Source: Lactococcus sp. dk101 (lineage in GTDB: Bacteria; Bacillota; Bacilli; Lactobacillales; Streptococcaceae). Taken from it: 64,000 nucleotides of DNA. The stretch spans positions 186,001-250,000 of the forward strand of contig NZ_WITI01000002.1 in NCBI RefSeq assembly GCF_009601055.1. The letters are read 5' to 3'. Below, in pieces: positions 28,878 to 37,644 of the stretch; the first letter of the stretch is position 1, and each line of letters starts with the position of its first letter. Made by a program: the position numbers and the translations under genes. The notes under the pieces are model-generated. The model did no database searches, was not told the origin of the DNA, and saw only the letters and a list, made by a program, of their open reading frames with translations.

Positions 28878-29039
28878 GTTTTCCTCCAAAATGAGATAGG
28901 CATATAAGTATTTTTATTTTCATAATTACTAATATCATTAAATAATTTGAAAAACTAGTTAAAATAGATGAAATATGTCTATAAAAGTATTATAATATTA
29001 TTTTACGCTATTTTTCAATAAAAATCACGCATTTTATGA

Positions 29040-29068
29040 TTGAAAATGCTTTCATCATCTGTTATAAT
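29040..29068 (+). promoter_or_regulatory. ccpA promoter with overlapping cre site
   Basis: TTGAAA (29040-29045), 17-nt spacer, TATAAT (29063-29068) with an upstream TG (extended -10). The cre-like TTGAAAATGCTTTCAT (29040-29055; one mismatch) covers the -35, which predicts autorepression. A second, weaker inverted repeat TGAAAATGGTTTTCA follows at 29074-29088. Confidence 0.75.
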
Positions 29069-29129
29069 ATGGTATGAAAATGGTTTTCAGAAAACGCAAA
29101 CAAAAATAAGGAATGAGGAAGAAGAATAA

Positions 29130-30125
29130 ATGGTTGAATCGACAACTACAATTTATGATGTCGCACGCGTAGCAGGCGTTTCAATGGCGACAGTCAGCCG
29201 TGTTGTGAACGGGAATGCAAATGTAAAGGAAAAGACACGTCAGAAAGTTTTAGACGCCATTGCAGAACTTGATTATCGTCCAAATGCGATTGCACGTGGT
29301 CTTGCCAGCAAACGTACAACGACTGTAGGTGTGATTTTGCCTACAATTACATCGCCATATTTTGCTGCCATTGCGCGCGGAATTGATGATGTTGCTTCAA
29401 TGTATAACTACAATGTTGTTCTTGCAAACTCTGACAATGACGAAGAAAAAGAAGGAAAAGTCATCGAAAGTTTCCTTTCAAAACAAGTTGACGGAATTGT
29501 TTTCATGGGAAGTTCACTTTCTGATGGCATCCGCAAACAACTTGTCGGCACACGCACACCTGTTGTCTTAGCTGGTGCGATTGATGGTGACAAAGAATTG
29601 GCTTCTGTCAACATTGACTACCATTTGGCTGCCTACCAAGCCACTGCAAAATTGGCAAAAACTAGCAAAAAAGTTGCTTACGTTTTGGGTTCATTGAATG
29701 ATGCTGAAAATGTTGAACGCATGGTTGGTTATCAAGAAGCCCTTACTGAAGCAGGTCAAGCATTTGATGAAAGTCTTGTTTTTGAAGGAAATTACACTTA
29801 TGAAAATGGCCGTAGCTTAGTTCAACGCTTGATTGATTTGGGTGTAAGCTCTGCTGTCGTTTCTGTTGATGATGTAGCCGTAGGTGTTTTGAATGCTCTT
29901 CAAGAAAAGGGTGTTAAAGTACCAGAACAATTTGAATTGATTGCTGGAAGTAATTCACCATTGACACAATACTCATATCCATCATTGACTTCTGTTAATC
30001 AACCTTTGTATGATTTGGGTGCTGTTTCAATGCGTTTGTTGACAAAATTGATGCTCAAAGAAGAAGTTGCTGAAAGTCAATTGATTTTGGCACACGAAAT
30101 CATCAATCGCCATTCTACAAAATAA
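29130..30125 (+). CDS. ccpA: Catabolite control protein A
   Basis: Master regulator of carbon catabolite control, binding cre sites with HPr-Ser-P. The 331-residue LacI-family protein begins with STTTIYDVARVAGVSMATVSRVVNGN (HTH), hinge RPNAIARGLASK, and an effector domain with the CcpA-type ERMVGYQEAL region. Its place opposite pepQ supports CcpA rather than another LacI member. GAGGAAG lies about 9 nt upstream. Cre-like sites occur in its own promoter, ahead of the ABC sugar operon (perfect) and ahead of the GH1 gene (weaker), so it probably controls several units of this window. Confidence 0.95.
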   Translation: MVESTTTIYDVARVAGVSMATVSRVVNGNANVKEKTRQKVLDAIAELDYRPNAIARGLASKRTTTVGVILPTITSPYFAAIARGIDDVASMYNYNVVLANSDNDEEKEGKVIESFLSKQVDGIVFMGSSLSDGIRKQLVGTRTPVVLAGAIDGDKELASVNIDYHLAAYQATAKLAKTSKKVAYVLGSLNDAENVERMVGYQEALTEAGQAFDESLVFEGNYTYENGRSLVQRLIDLGVSSAVVSVDDVAVGVLNALQEKGVKVPEQFELIAGSNSPLTQYSYPSLTSVNQPLYDLGAVSMRLLTKLMLKEEVAESQLILAHEIINRHSTK

Positions 30126-30132
30126 GAAAAAT

Positions 30133-30158
30133 GAAACTGATGTTCTATCAGTTTTTTT
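30133..30158 (+). terminator. Terminator after ccpA
   Basis: AAACTGAT, loop, ATCAGTTTTTTT. Confidence 0.88.
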
Positions 30159-30190
30159 GTGCCAAAAAGACAAAAACTTTTGACAGTTTA

Positions 30191-30206
30191 TGATATAATT
30201 GGGTCA
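30191..30206 (+). promoter_or_regulatory. Extended -10 promoter, leaderless type, of the reductase gene
   Basis: TGATATAAT (30191-30199) ends 6 nt before the ATG and there is no Shine-Dalgarno. Confidence 0.6.
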
Positions 30207-31177
30207 TGAAAAATTATGATGTGTTAATTGTGGGCGGCGGGCCAGTTGGCTTATATGCCGCTTTTTATGCGGGAATGAGAGGACTTTCTGTCGCTCTTGT
30301 CGAGGCATTTGATGAAGTTGGGGGACAACCTCAAAACCTTTATCCTGAAAAAAAGATTTACGATATTGCTGGACTTCCTGAGATTCATGGGGCTGATTTG
30401 ACCAAAAACTTACTCAAACAGCTTGAATTAGTGCCTTTTGACTGTTTTACAGGACAAAAAATTGGTAAAATTGAAAAAAATGAAGCTGGTTTTTCTGTCA
30501 GCACTGACAGCAATGAATTCCAAGCAAAATCCGTACTGATGACGACCGGAGCAGGACTTTTGGCACCACGTAAACTTGATATTGAGGGCGAAGAAAGCCG
30601 TTATCAAGCGGGAAGCTTGTCGTATTTCATCAAAGATTTGGAAAGTTTCCGTGGGAAAAAAGTTGCCGTACTCGGCGGTGGCGATTCAGCTTTAGACTGG
30701 TCATTGATGCTAGAAAATGTGGCTGATGAGGTTCATTTGGTGCATCGCCGACCAAAATTCCGTGCGCATGAAATGACTGTTGAACAGGTTAAGGCATCAA
30801 CGATTGAATTGCACACGCCTTATCAAGTGTCAGCTCTGACAGAGACAGGCCTTGAGTTGCAAGTGGTCAAATCAGACGAAAAATGTTTGCTTGATGTAGA
30901 TAAAATACTGGTTAATTATGGCTTTTTGACCAATCATTTGGATTTGATTGAAGCACTTGATGTGACACGTTCTGGACGGATTTTAGTCGATCGTGAAATG
31001 AAAACAAATTTTGATGGACTATATGCCGCAGGTGACGGTGCAGATTATCAAGGCAAAGTCGCCCTCTTATCCGTTGGATTTGGGGAAGCAGTCATTGCCA
31101 TCAATGCCATCACCAACTCAATCAGTTTAGATCATGCCATCACTAAAGGACATTCCTCAAGTTTGTTTGGTAAATAA
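30206..31177 (+). CDS. Ferredoxin/flavodoxin-NADP+ reductase, thioredoxin-reductase-like
   Basis: FAD enzyme moving electrons between NADPH and a ferredoxin or flavodoxin. The 323-residue protein has the FAD motif VGGGPVGLYAAFYA (residues 8-21), the NADPH motif VAVLGGGDSALDW, and the FAD-closing GLYAAGDGADYQGKVALLSVGFGEA. The CxxC pair of true thioredoxin reductase is absent, which places it in the YumC-like FNR group. Two dispersed palindromes lie inside, reading VSTD and VSALTE. Although trxA lies 3 kb away, the missing cysteines argue against it being the thioredoxin reductase. Confidence 0.88.
   Translation: MKNYDVLIVGGGPVGLYAAFYAGMRGLSVALVEAFDEVGGQPQNLYPEKKIYDIAGLPEIHGADLTKNLLKQLELVPFDCFTGQKIGKIEKNEAGFSVSTDSNEFQAKSVLMTTGAGLLAPRKLDIEGEESRYQAGSLSYFIKDLESFRGKKVAVLGGGDSALDWSLMLENVADEVHLVHRRPKFRAHEMTVEQVKASTIELHTPYQVSALTETGLELQVVKSDEKCLLDVDKILVNYGFLTNHLDLIEALDVTRSGRILVDREMKTNFDGLYAAGDGADYQGKVALLSVGFGEAVIAINAITNSISLDHAITKGHSSSLFGK
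30495..30510. repeat. Palindrome CTGTCAGCACTGACAG inside the reductase gene
   Basis: Exact copy, 16 bp; encodes VSTD. Confidence 0.9.
30827..30842. repeat. Palindrome GTGTCAGCTCTGACAG inside the reductase gene
   Basis: Exact core with CT centre; encodes VSALTE, in a different frame from the copy 332 nt upstream. Confidence 0.88.
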
Positions 31178-31183
31178 GAGAAG

Positions 31184-31221
31184 AGCTCTCAGTTGTTTTA
31201 ACAGCTGGGGGTTCGTTTTTT
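31184..31221 (+). terminator. Terminator after the reductase gene
   Basis: CTCAGTTGTT pairs with AACAGCTGGG across a TT loop, inside a longer imperfect stem, then a T-run at 31217. Confidence 0.75.
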
Positions 31222-31280
31222 GTTGAAAATACGGTATAATAGAGAAAAATAGCTCTTGCTATAAACAATAGGAAAAAATT

Positions 31281-31841
31281 ATGTTACTTAATCTGATTAT
31301 TATCATTATCTTGGCTTGGTCATTTGCCATTGGTTATTCACGTGGCTTGATTTTGCAAGTCATTTACACAGTCGGAACCATTCTTGCCGCTTTTATTGCA
31401 GCGGGAAACTATCAAAGTCTGGCAACGCAACTCAGCCAGTGGGTGCCATTTTCAAGTGCAACAGCCTCATCAAGTCTGCTTATCTTTAGTGATGCCTTGC
31501 TCTTTAAGCTTGATGAAGCCTTTTATGCGGGCGTTGCCTTCATCATTATTTTTGTCATTGCTTACACGATTATTCGCTTGATTGGCCTCTTTTTGAAGTT
31601 CGCAGTAGCGCCATTAGGAAAGAATGGGAAACTTATCGCGGGCCTTTTTGGACTTTGTGCTAGCTATTTTGGCCTGCAAATGTTCTTTGTAACCATGAGT
31701 TTGGTGCCAATGGTAACCATTCAAAGTCAGCTTTCTGGTTCAGCTTTGGTGCGTCTTATGGTTTTGCATACACCGGTAACATCAGCTTATTTCCAAAATT
31801 TATTTATTGAAAGCATTACTCATATCAATCCGTTAGGATAA
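31281..31841 (+). CDS. CvpA-family membrane protein
   Basis: 186-residue protein with four hydrophobic segments (about 3-20, 28-46, 80-104 and 112-140), matching the CvpA family: N-terminal LLNLIIIIILAWSFAIGYSRGLILQ with the conserved GxxRGL. CvpA was linked to colicin V production, but the general function is unclear. It is followed 17 nt later by mutS2, the usual neighbour in Firmicutes, so the two form an operon. Confidence 0.85.
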   Translation: MLLNLIIIIILAWSFAIGYSRGLILQVIYTVGTILAAFIAAGNYQSLATQLSQWVPFSSATASSSLLIFSDALLFKLDEAFYAGVAFIIIFVIAYTIIRLIGLFLKFAVAPLGKNGKLIAGLFGLCASYFGLQMFFVTMSLVPMVTIQSQLSGSALVRLMVLHTPVTSAYFQNLFIESITHINPLG

Positions 31842-31858
31842 AAAAATATAGAAGAAGA

Positions 31859-34186
31859 ATGAACGAAAAAATATTCCAAATTCTCGAATTTGAGAAAGTA
31901 AAAGAACAATTTGCCTCGTACTTACAGACGGCGCAAGGAAAAAAAGAGCTGTCAGAGCTGACAGCCTTGAAAGAAACGGAAAAAATACAGCTCCTTTTTG
32001 ATGAAATCACTGATTATCATCGAGTTATTCAAGAAAATGGAGCATTGCAACTGTCGAAAACGTCCGATGTGACGGACTTTTTGCGTCGCTTGGAACTTGA
32101 CGCGTCAATCTCTGGACGTGAGTTTCTGGAGATTAAAAAGCTGGTACAGGTTGGCATCAATATCAGGCGTTATTTTGAAGCAGCTGAAAATGTTGCCTTT
32201 CCTCATCTGGCAATAACGCTCGAGAAATTTGCTGATTTGTCAGCGCTTATCAAAATGCTGGAAATTTTTGACAATTCAGGTATCCTGCTTGACAATGCGT
32301 CAAGCGAATTGATGCACATTCGTGGCTCAATCAAACGCAATCAGTCTGAAATCAAAAAAATTATGCAGGAATTGTTGAATAAAAATAGTTCCAATTTGAC
32401 CGAAGGCATCATCACAGTCAGAAATGACAGACAGGTTTTGCCTGTCAGAAGTGACAGTAAAAATAAAATCCCTGGTGTTGTTCACGATATGTCTGCCAGT
32501 GGACAAACGCTTTACATTGAGCCAAATCGAGTGGTCGCATTAAATAACGCGCTTAATCAAGCCAAAAACGAAGAAAAAAATGAGATTGCACGCATCCTGC
32601 GTCAACTTTCGGAAGATGTAAAACCATATACGATGGACATTCGACAAAATGCCTGGTTGGTCGGACATTTGGACTTGATTAAAGCTAAGACCAATTATAT
32701 GGTACAGCACAAGGCAAGTGTGCCAGCGCTGACCAAGACACACGCCATCATGCTTTACGAGGCGCGTCACCCTTTGATTGACCCGCATGTCGTTGTGTCA
32801 AATACCATCAAATTCGATGCGGATTTGAACACGATTGTCATTACTGGGCCAAACACAGGTGGGAAAACCATCACCTTGAAAACGGTGGGGCTGCTCACTT
32901 TGATGGCGCAGGCAGGCTTACCTATTTTGGCAGAAACAGGTAGTCAAATCCATGTTTTTGATCAAATTTTTGCAGATATTGGCGATGAACAATCAATCGA
33001 GCAAAGTCTTTCAACTTTCTCAAGTCATATGACCAATATTGTTCGCATTTTATCAGCTGCTGACGCTGAAAGCTTGGTCTTGTTTGATGAATTAGGGGCA
33101 GGGACGGATCCTAAAGAAGGGGCTGCGCTTGCCATTGCCATTCTTGAGCAATTACGTGCCAAACAGATTAAAACCATGGCCAGTACCCATTATCCTGAGT
33201 TGAAAGCATATGGCGTTGAAACACCGGCTGTCATCAATGCCAGCATGGAATTCAACATTGATCAAATGAAACCGACCTATCGACTTCAACTTGGAGTTCC
33301 GGGACGATCAAATGCCTTAGAAATATCTAAACGTTTGGGACTACCAGAAGCAATCATCACAGCTGCAGCCAGCCAAATCTCTGATGGCGAAAAAGATGTC
33401 AACCGCATGATTGAAACGTTGGAAAGTAAGACTCATGAAGTGGTTGAACGGACACATCATATCCGCAAGATTGAACAAGAAAATCAAAAGCTCCACCGAG
33501 ATTTAGAACGCGCTTATGATCAAATCAATCGTGAGCGTGAGCGTGAACTGGATAAAGCCAGAAAAGAAGCGGCAGAAGTAATTAACAAGGCAAGTCGGGA
33601 AGCGCAAGACATACTCAAAAACTTGAATGAGCGCGCCAGTCTTAAACCGCACGAAATCATTGCGGCCAGAACTGAACTTGAGGCACTCGCACCAACGATT
33701 GATTTTAGTCAAAATAAAGTACTCAAGAAGGCTAAAGCCAAACGTGGCCTGAAACAAGGAGCCAAAGTGAATTTGATTGATTATGGTCAAACGGGAACGC
33801 TGGTGCGACTTGAAAAGGATGGCCGTTGGACAGTCCAAGTGGGCGCTATTTCTACCAAACTTTCTGAGGATCAATTTGATTTGATTGAAACAGAAGAAAC
33901 GCAGCCTAAAACAAAAAATGTCACTAAAAAAGTAACTAATAAAATCAAGGCACAACTTGATTTGCGTGGGATGCGTTACGAAGAAGCAGAACTTGAACTC
34001 GATAATTATATTGATCAAGCCTTGGTCGCTAATCTCATCCAAATTACCATTGTCCATGGGATTGGAACGGGTGTTATTCGAGAAATGGTTCAAAAGAAAC
34101 TTCAAAACAATCGCCATATCAAATCCTATGAATACGCCCCAATCAATGCGGGTGGTTCAGGTGCGACACTTGCTATTTTGAAATAA
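31859..34186 (+). CDS. mutS2: Endonuclease MutS2
   Basis: MutS-like ATPase lacking the mismatch-recognition domain, reported to limit recombination and to help rescue collided ribosomes. The 775-residue protein has the helical lever region, Walker A GPNTGGKT (about residues 330-337), Walker B LVLFDELGAGTDP, a long coiled coil (about 510-610), and the C-terminal Smr nuclease domain (LDLRGMRYEEAELEL ... IVHGIGTGVIREMVQ, 700-775). AGAAGAAG precedes the ATG. Palindrome copies occur near the 5' end. Confidence 0.94.
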   Translation: MNEKIFQILEFEKVKEQFASYLQTAQGKKELSELTALKETEKIQLLFDEITDYHRVIQENGALQLSKTSDVTDFLRRLELDASISGREFLEIKKLVQVGINIRRYFEAAENVAFPHLAITLEKFADLSALIKMLEIFDNSGILLDNASSELMHIRGSIKRNQSEIKKIMQELLNKNSSNLTEGIITVRNDRQVLPVRSDSKNKIPGVVHDMSASGQTLYIEPNRVVALNNALNQAKNEEKNEIARILRQLSEDVKPYTMDIRQNAWLVGHLDLIKAKTNYMVQHKASVPALTKTHAIMLYEARHPLIDPHVVVSNTIKFDADLNTIVITGPNTGGKTITLKTVGLLTLMAQAGLPILAETGSQIHVFDQIFADIGDEQSIEQSLSTFSSHMTNIVRILSAADAESLVLFDELGAGTDPKEGAALAIAILEQLRAKQIKTMASTHYPELKAYGVETPAVINASMEFNIDQMKPTYRLQLGVPGRSNALEISKRLGLPEAIITAAASQISDGEKDVNRMIETLESKTHEVVERTHHIRKIEQENQKLHRDLERAYDQINRERERELDKARKEAAEVINKASREAQDILKNLNERASLKPHEIIAARTELEALAPTIDFSQNKVLKKAKAKRGLKQGAKVNLIDYGQTGTLVRLEKDGRWTVQVGAISTKLSEDQFDLIETEETQPKTKNVTKKVTNKIKAQLDLRGMRYEEAELELDNYIDQALVANLIQITIVHGIGTGVIREMVQKKLQNNRHIKSYEYAPINAGGSGATLAILK
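31949..31964. repeat. Palindrome CTGTCAGAGCTGACAG inside mutS2
   Basis: Exact; encodes LSELTA near residue 31. Confidence 0.9.
32442..32457. repeat. Near-copy CTGTCAGAAGTGACAG inside mutS2
   Basis: One mismatch in the right arm; encodes VRSDS. A weaker version sits at 32415-32430. Confidence 0.7.
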
Positions 34187-34274
34187 AAGTCGCAATCTTT
34201 GAAAACTTTCTTACTTTTAGTTAAAATAGAGTTATAAAAAATTAGAGAGAAATGAGAATTTCTCAGGAGGACAC

Positions 34275-34589
34275 ATGGAATATACAATTACCGATGCAAC
34301 TTTTGAAGAAGAAACGAAAGAAGGACTTGTCCTGATTGACTTTTGGGCAACATGGTGTGGTCCTTGTCGCATGCAAGCGCCTATCTTGGAACAATTATCA
34401 GAAGAACTTGACGAGTCAGAACTCAAGATTTGTAAAATGGACGTGGACGAAAATCCATTGACAGCACAAGGATTTGGCATCATGTCAATCCCAACCTTGA
34501 TGTTCAAGAAAGACGGCGAAGTGGTAAAACAAATCGTTGGTGTGCATTCAAAAGCACAACTCAAAGCCTTGATTGAAGAATTAGGATAA
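34275..34589 (+). CDS. trxA: Thioredoxin
   Basis: 104-residue disulfide reductase with the active site WCGPCRMQAP (Cys33/Cys36 region) and the cis-Pro segment SIPTLMFK. CAGGAGG precedes the ATG by 5-6 nt. It is transcribed after mutS2 but has a promoter-like TTGAAA...TTAAAAT sequence in the gap, so it may be separate. A terminator follows. Confidence 0.95.
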   Translation: MEYTITDATFEEETKEGLVLIDFWATWCGPCRMQAPILEQLSEELDESELKICKMDVDENPLTAQGFGIMSIPTLMFKKDGEVVKQIVGVHSKAQLKALIEELG

Positions 34590-34596
34590 AAATAAT

Positions 34597-34628
34597 AAAA
34601 AGCTCAAGCTGAAGGTTTGAGCTTTTTT
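34597..34628 (+). terminator. Terminator after trxA
   Basis: AGCTCAAGC pairs with GTTTGAGCT, flanked by A-run and T-run. Confidence 0.9.
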
Positions 34629-34802
34629 GTTCGTCAAAATTAGATACAAATATATAAAGTGGAAAAAGAAATGACCAGAAAATGACCTATTAAAGATAGA
34701 AATAAATAACTCATACGCTTGCCAATGAGGACAGGATGCTATAAAAAAACATATTCCGAAAAATAAATATATCATTTTTTTGTTAAGAGAAATTACTAAA
34801 TG

Positions 34803-34848
34803 TAGGAAATATTTCCTAAAAAGAGTTTTGAATCTGGAAATATTTATT
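34803..34848. promoter_or_regulatory. Paired operator-like palindromes before the GH35 gene
   Basis: TAGGAAATATTTCCTA (34803-34818) is a perfect 16-bp palindrome; a related TGGAAATATTTATT lies at 34835-34848. Their centres are 31 bp apart (three helical turns) and the second covers the -35 position of the extended -10 TGATATAAT at 34859-34867. The RpiR protein encoded downstream is the obvious candidate ligand. The remaining bases of this roughly 260-nt gap are AT-rich with no open frame of note. Confidence 0.55.
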
Positions 34849-34889
34849 AACTTAAGAATGATATAATTAAATAAAAGAAAGAGGTTACA

Positions 34890-36689
34890 ATGGAAAAGAA
34901 AAGCAGATTAATAATAAAAAATAATAAATTTTTATTAGATGGTAGAGATTTTCAATTTATTTCAGGAGCAATACATTATTTTCGAATGCCCAAAGAAAGT
35001 TGGCATCATAGTTTATATAACTTAAAGGCGATGGGAGCAAACACAGTTGAGACATACATCCCATGGAATATGCACGAGAAAGAAGAGGGGCTCTTTAATT
35101 TCGATGATAATCTAGATGTGACTGCCTTTGTTAAAGAGGCAGAAAAAGTAGGACTTTTTGTTATCATTCGTCCTACCCCATACATTTGTGCAGAGTGGGA
35201 ATTCGGTGGATTACCGGCATGGTTGTTAAATTATCGTAACATGAGAATCAGAAGCTCTGACACTCAATTTTTAGAAAAGGTAGGATCTTATTATCAGAGA
35301 CTTTTTGAAAAATTGTCTCCTCTTCAAAGCACTCATGGAGGTCCCATCTTAATGATGCAACTGGAGAATGAATATGGTTCATTTGGAGATGATAAAAAAT
35401 ATCTTCACGGTATATTAGAGTTAATGAAAAAAAATGGGTGTGAGGTTCCAATATTCACCTCAGATGGAGAATGGAAGGCTGCACAACGAGCAGGGAATTT
35501 AACTGAATTTGGAGTATTGCCGACAGTTAATTTTGGCTCAGAAGTCAGCAGTAATTTAAAAAAATTTACTGAATGTTATGATTCAGATTATCCTCTTATG
35601 ATAATGGAATTTTGGGACGGATGGTTTAATCATTATGGCGAAAGAATTATAAAGCGTGATCCCAAAGAATTTGCGGAATCTCTAAGAGAAGGATTGAAAA
35701 TTGCAAGTGTCAACTTATACATGTTTCATGGAGGAACAAACTTCGGATTTATGAATGGGTGCTCATCACCAGAAAATCGTTTGATTCCTCAAGTCACCAG
35801 TTATGATTATGATGCTATACTTGATGAGGCAGGAAACCCAACAGCTAAGTTTTATGAGATTCAAAAAGTGATACATGAATTATTCCCATCGATTATTCAA
35901 AATAGACCGTTGATAAAACCAACGATATCTGCTCAAGCACATCTGACAAATAAGGTTTCATTTTTTGAAGTGAAGGAAATGGTTTCTGATGTCAAAATCA
36001 GTGATTATCCAATGACGATGGAGGAATTGAATCATCCATATGGCTATGTTATGTACGAGCATAGCTATAAAAAAGATAACAGTGTTGAGAAATTTAAAAT
36101 AATAGATGGTTCAGATAGAGCTCAAATATTTTTAAATTATGAACTCAAAAAAACGCAGTATTTAGCTGAAATTGGTGAGCCTATAACTGCTGAAATCTCG
36201 CAAGAAAATAACACTCTTTCAATTTTAATGGAAAATATTGGACGGACTAATTATGGTCCTGGACTATTAAATGAAAAGCAACGTAAGGGAATTAGAACAG
36301 GTGTGATGGCTGATATTCACTTTATGAGTGGTGATTGGAATCATTATAGTATTAATGATACAAAATTATCTACTGCGGATTTTTCGAAACCATGGAAGTA
36401 TAAAACACCTTCTCTATACAAATACCACGTTCAGTTAGAAGAAATAGAAGATACGTATCTTGATTTGACTGATTTTGGAAAAGGTTTTGTTATGGTGAAT
36501 AATATAAATATCGGACGATTCTGGGAGAGTGGTCCATATTTAACGCTGTATATTCCTAAATCGTATCTTTGTAAAGGAAAAAATGAAATAATAATTTTTG
36601 AAACAGAAGGCAAATTTTCAGAAATTATCAATTTTAGTAAAGTTCCCTTATTTGTAAGTAATGATAAATTAATTTCTGATAAACATTAA
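34890..36689 (+). CDS. Beta-galactosidase, GH35
   Basis: Hydrolyses beta-1,3- or beta-1,4-galactosides. The 599-residue protein opens with the GH35 signature (SGAIHYFRMPKESWHHSLYNLKAMGANTVETYIPWN), has acid/base Glu161 (LENEYG) and nucleophile Glu240 (MEFWDGWF), and C-terminal beta domains with the FGKGFVMVNNINIGRFW segment. There is no signal peptide, so it acts on imported sugars. AGAGG precedes the ATG. It is AT-richer than trxA or ccpA and uses more AGA and ATA codons, a sign of separate ancestry. Relatives such as BgaC prefer Gal-beta-1,3-GlcNAc; the substrate here is not known. Confidence 0.9.
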   Translation: MEKKSRLIIKNNKFLLDGRDFQFISGAIHYFRMPKESWHHSLYNLKAMGANTVETYIPWNMHEKEEGLFNFDDNLDVTAFVKEAEKVGLFVIIRPTPYICAEWEFGGLPAWLLNYRNMRIRSSDTQFLEKVGSYYQRLFEKLSPLQSTHGGPILMMQLENEYGSFGDDKKYLHGILELMKKNGCEVPIFTSDGEWKAAQRAGNLTEFGVLPTVNFGSEVSSNLKKFTECYDSDYPLMIMEFWDGWFNHYGERIIKRDPKEFAESLREGLKIASVNLYMFHGGTNFGFMNGCSSPENRLIPQVTSYDYDAILDEAGNPTAKFYEIQKVIHELFPSIIQNRPLIKPTISAQAHLTNKVSFFEVKEMVSDVKISDYPMTMEELNHPYGYVMYEHSYKKDNSVEKFKIIDGSDRAQIFLNYELKKTQYLAEIGEPITAEISQENNTLSILMENIGRTNYGPGLLNEKQRKGIRTGVMADIHFMSGDWNHYSINDTKLSTADFSKPWKYKTPSLYKYHVQLEEIEDTYLDLTDFGKGFVMVNNINIGRFWESGPYLTLYIPKSYLCKGKNEIIIFETEGKFSEIINFSKVPLFVSNDKLISDKH

Positions 36690-36730
36690 AATTTCATTTT
36701 TGTGTTTTATTATTCTTATTAGCTGGTTCT

Positions 36731-36759
36731 TTGACAGCAATGTACTAATAATATATAAT
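36731..36759 (+). promoter_or_regulatory. Consensus sigma-A promoter of the rpiR gene
   Basis: TTGACA (36731-36736), 17-nt spacer, TATAAT (36754-36759): a full consensus promoter. Confidence 0.85.
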
Positions 36760-36791
36760 TAAATAATACAAATAAGAAAATGGAGACTAAA

Positions 36792-37529
36792 ATGGCAGGG
36801 CGGAATTTGTCAAGTGCAGAAAGTTATACATGGAAAATGATACAGGATAACTATGAAAACATTCCTCAATTATCAATTTCCGCTCTTGCCGATTTGGCAC
36901 ATGTTTCAATTTCTACGGTCAATCGGACAGTTAAAAAGAAAGGGTTTGCTGGTTATTCAGATTTTAGATATTCTGTCAAAGAGAATCGAACAAGCCATAG
37001 GAGAGGTTTTTCTAAAGAGGTTTTAGAAGCAATATCAAAAAACGAAGAAGAATTGTTAAAAACGATTAACGGCATATTACCAGAATCGATTGAAGAAGCG
37101 GTTCAAGCGATTGAAGATTCCACTAATATTATTATTTTTGCACGTGGCTTATCGATCAATGCAGCTCAGGAAATGAAACAAAAATTACAACTATGGCATA
37201 AGAATGTAATTCTCTATGACGATGCTAGGTCAATGCATTATTTCGCTAAATTCGCAACTAAGGAGACACTGCTTGTAGTAATTAGTTTGTTTGGTGAGAC
37301 GGAAGAAATCATAGATGCAACAAGAATAGCAAAAACGAATGGTGCAAAAATACTAGTTTTGACAGCGACACAGAATTCAACAGTTACTAGATTAGCAGAT
37401 ATTTCCTTAGTTGGGTATAAAAGTCACCTAGAAGTAAATTATTTTGAACTTGATGTTCATAGTCGTCTTCCCTTGTATATATTAGTCCGTGTGTTATTTG
37501 ACTCATATTCGATTTATAAAAATAAGTAA
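36792..37529 (+). CDS. RpiR/MurR-family transcription regulator
   Basis: Sugar-phosphate-responsive regulator. The 245-residue protein has an N-terminal HTH (ISALADLAHVSISTVNRTVKKKGFAGYSDFRYSV) and a C-terminal SIS domain (about residues 110-230: IIIFARGLSINAAQEMKQKL, VVISLFGETEEIIDATRIAK). Start ATG 36792 is preceded by GGAG at 6-nt spacing; an ATG at 36780 lies before that site. Lying between the GH35 gene and an ABC importer operon, it is likely to control both. Confidence 0.87.
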   Translation: MAGRNLSSAESYTWKMIQDNYENIPQLSISALADLAHVSISTVNRTVKKKGFAGYSDFRYSVKENRTSHRRGFSKEVLEAISKNEEELLKTINGILPESIEEAVQAIEDSTNIIIFARGLSINAAQEMKQKLQLWHKNVILYDDARSMHYFAKFATKETLLVVISLFGETEEIIDATRIAKTNGAKILVLTATQNSTVTRLADISLVGYKSHLEVNYFELDVHSRLPLYILVRVLFDSYSIYKNK

Positions 37530-37530
37530 A

Positions 37531-37579
37531 AATGAAAAGGTTTCCAAGGTCAAGTACTTGATTTGGAAACCTTTTCATT
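37531..37579. terminator. Very long inverted repeat after rpiR
   Basis: A 17-bp perfect stem (37531-37547 with 37563-37579) encloses a second palindrome TCAAGTACTTGA (37550-37561). The whole 49-nt sequence can fold into one hairpin of about 22 bp. The T-run after it is short, so it may be both a terminator and a barrier before the ABC operon promoter 10 nt later. Confidence 0.65.
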
Positions 37580-37587
37580 TGCTAAAT

Positions 37588-37616
37588 TGATATAATATTT
37601 ATGTGAACGTTTTCAA
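37588..37616 (+). promoter_or_regulatory. Promoter and cre site of the ABC sugar operon
   Basis: Extended -10 TGATATAAT (37588-37596) followed by ATGTGAACGTTTTCAA (37601-37616), a perfect match to the cre consensus WTGNNARCGNWWWCAW. The site covers the expected transcription start, so CcpA should repress the operon. Confidence 0.85.
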
Positions 37617-37644
37617 AACATAAAATATTGGAGGAATCATCATT

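Noticed and set aside
33503-34117. 204-codon minus-strand open frame inside mutS2
   Set aside because: Shadow of the coiled-coil and Smr regions; Phe/Cys/Arg-rich and without family motifs.
36610-36625. CodY-like box near the end of the GH35 gene
   Set aside because: Two mismatches and located inside coding sequence far from a promoter.
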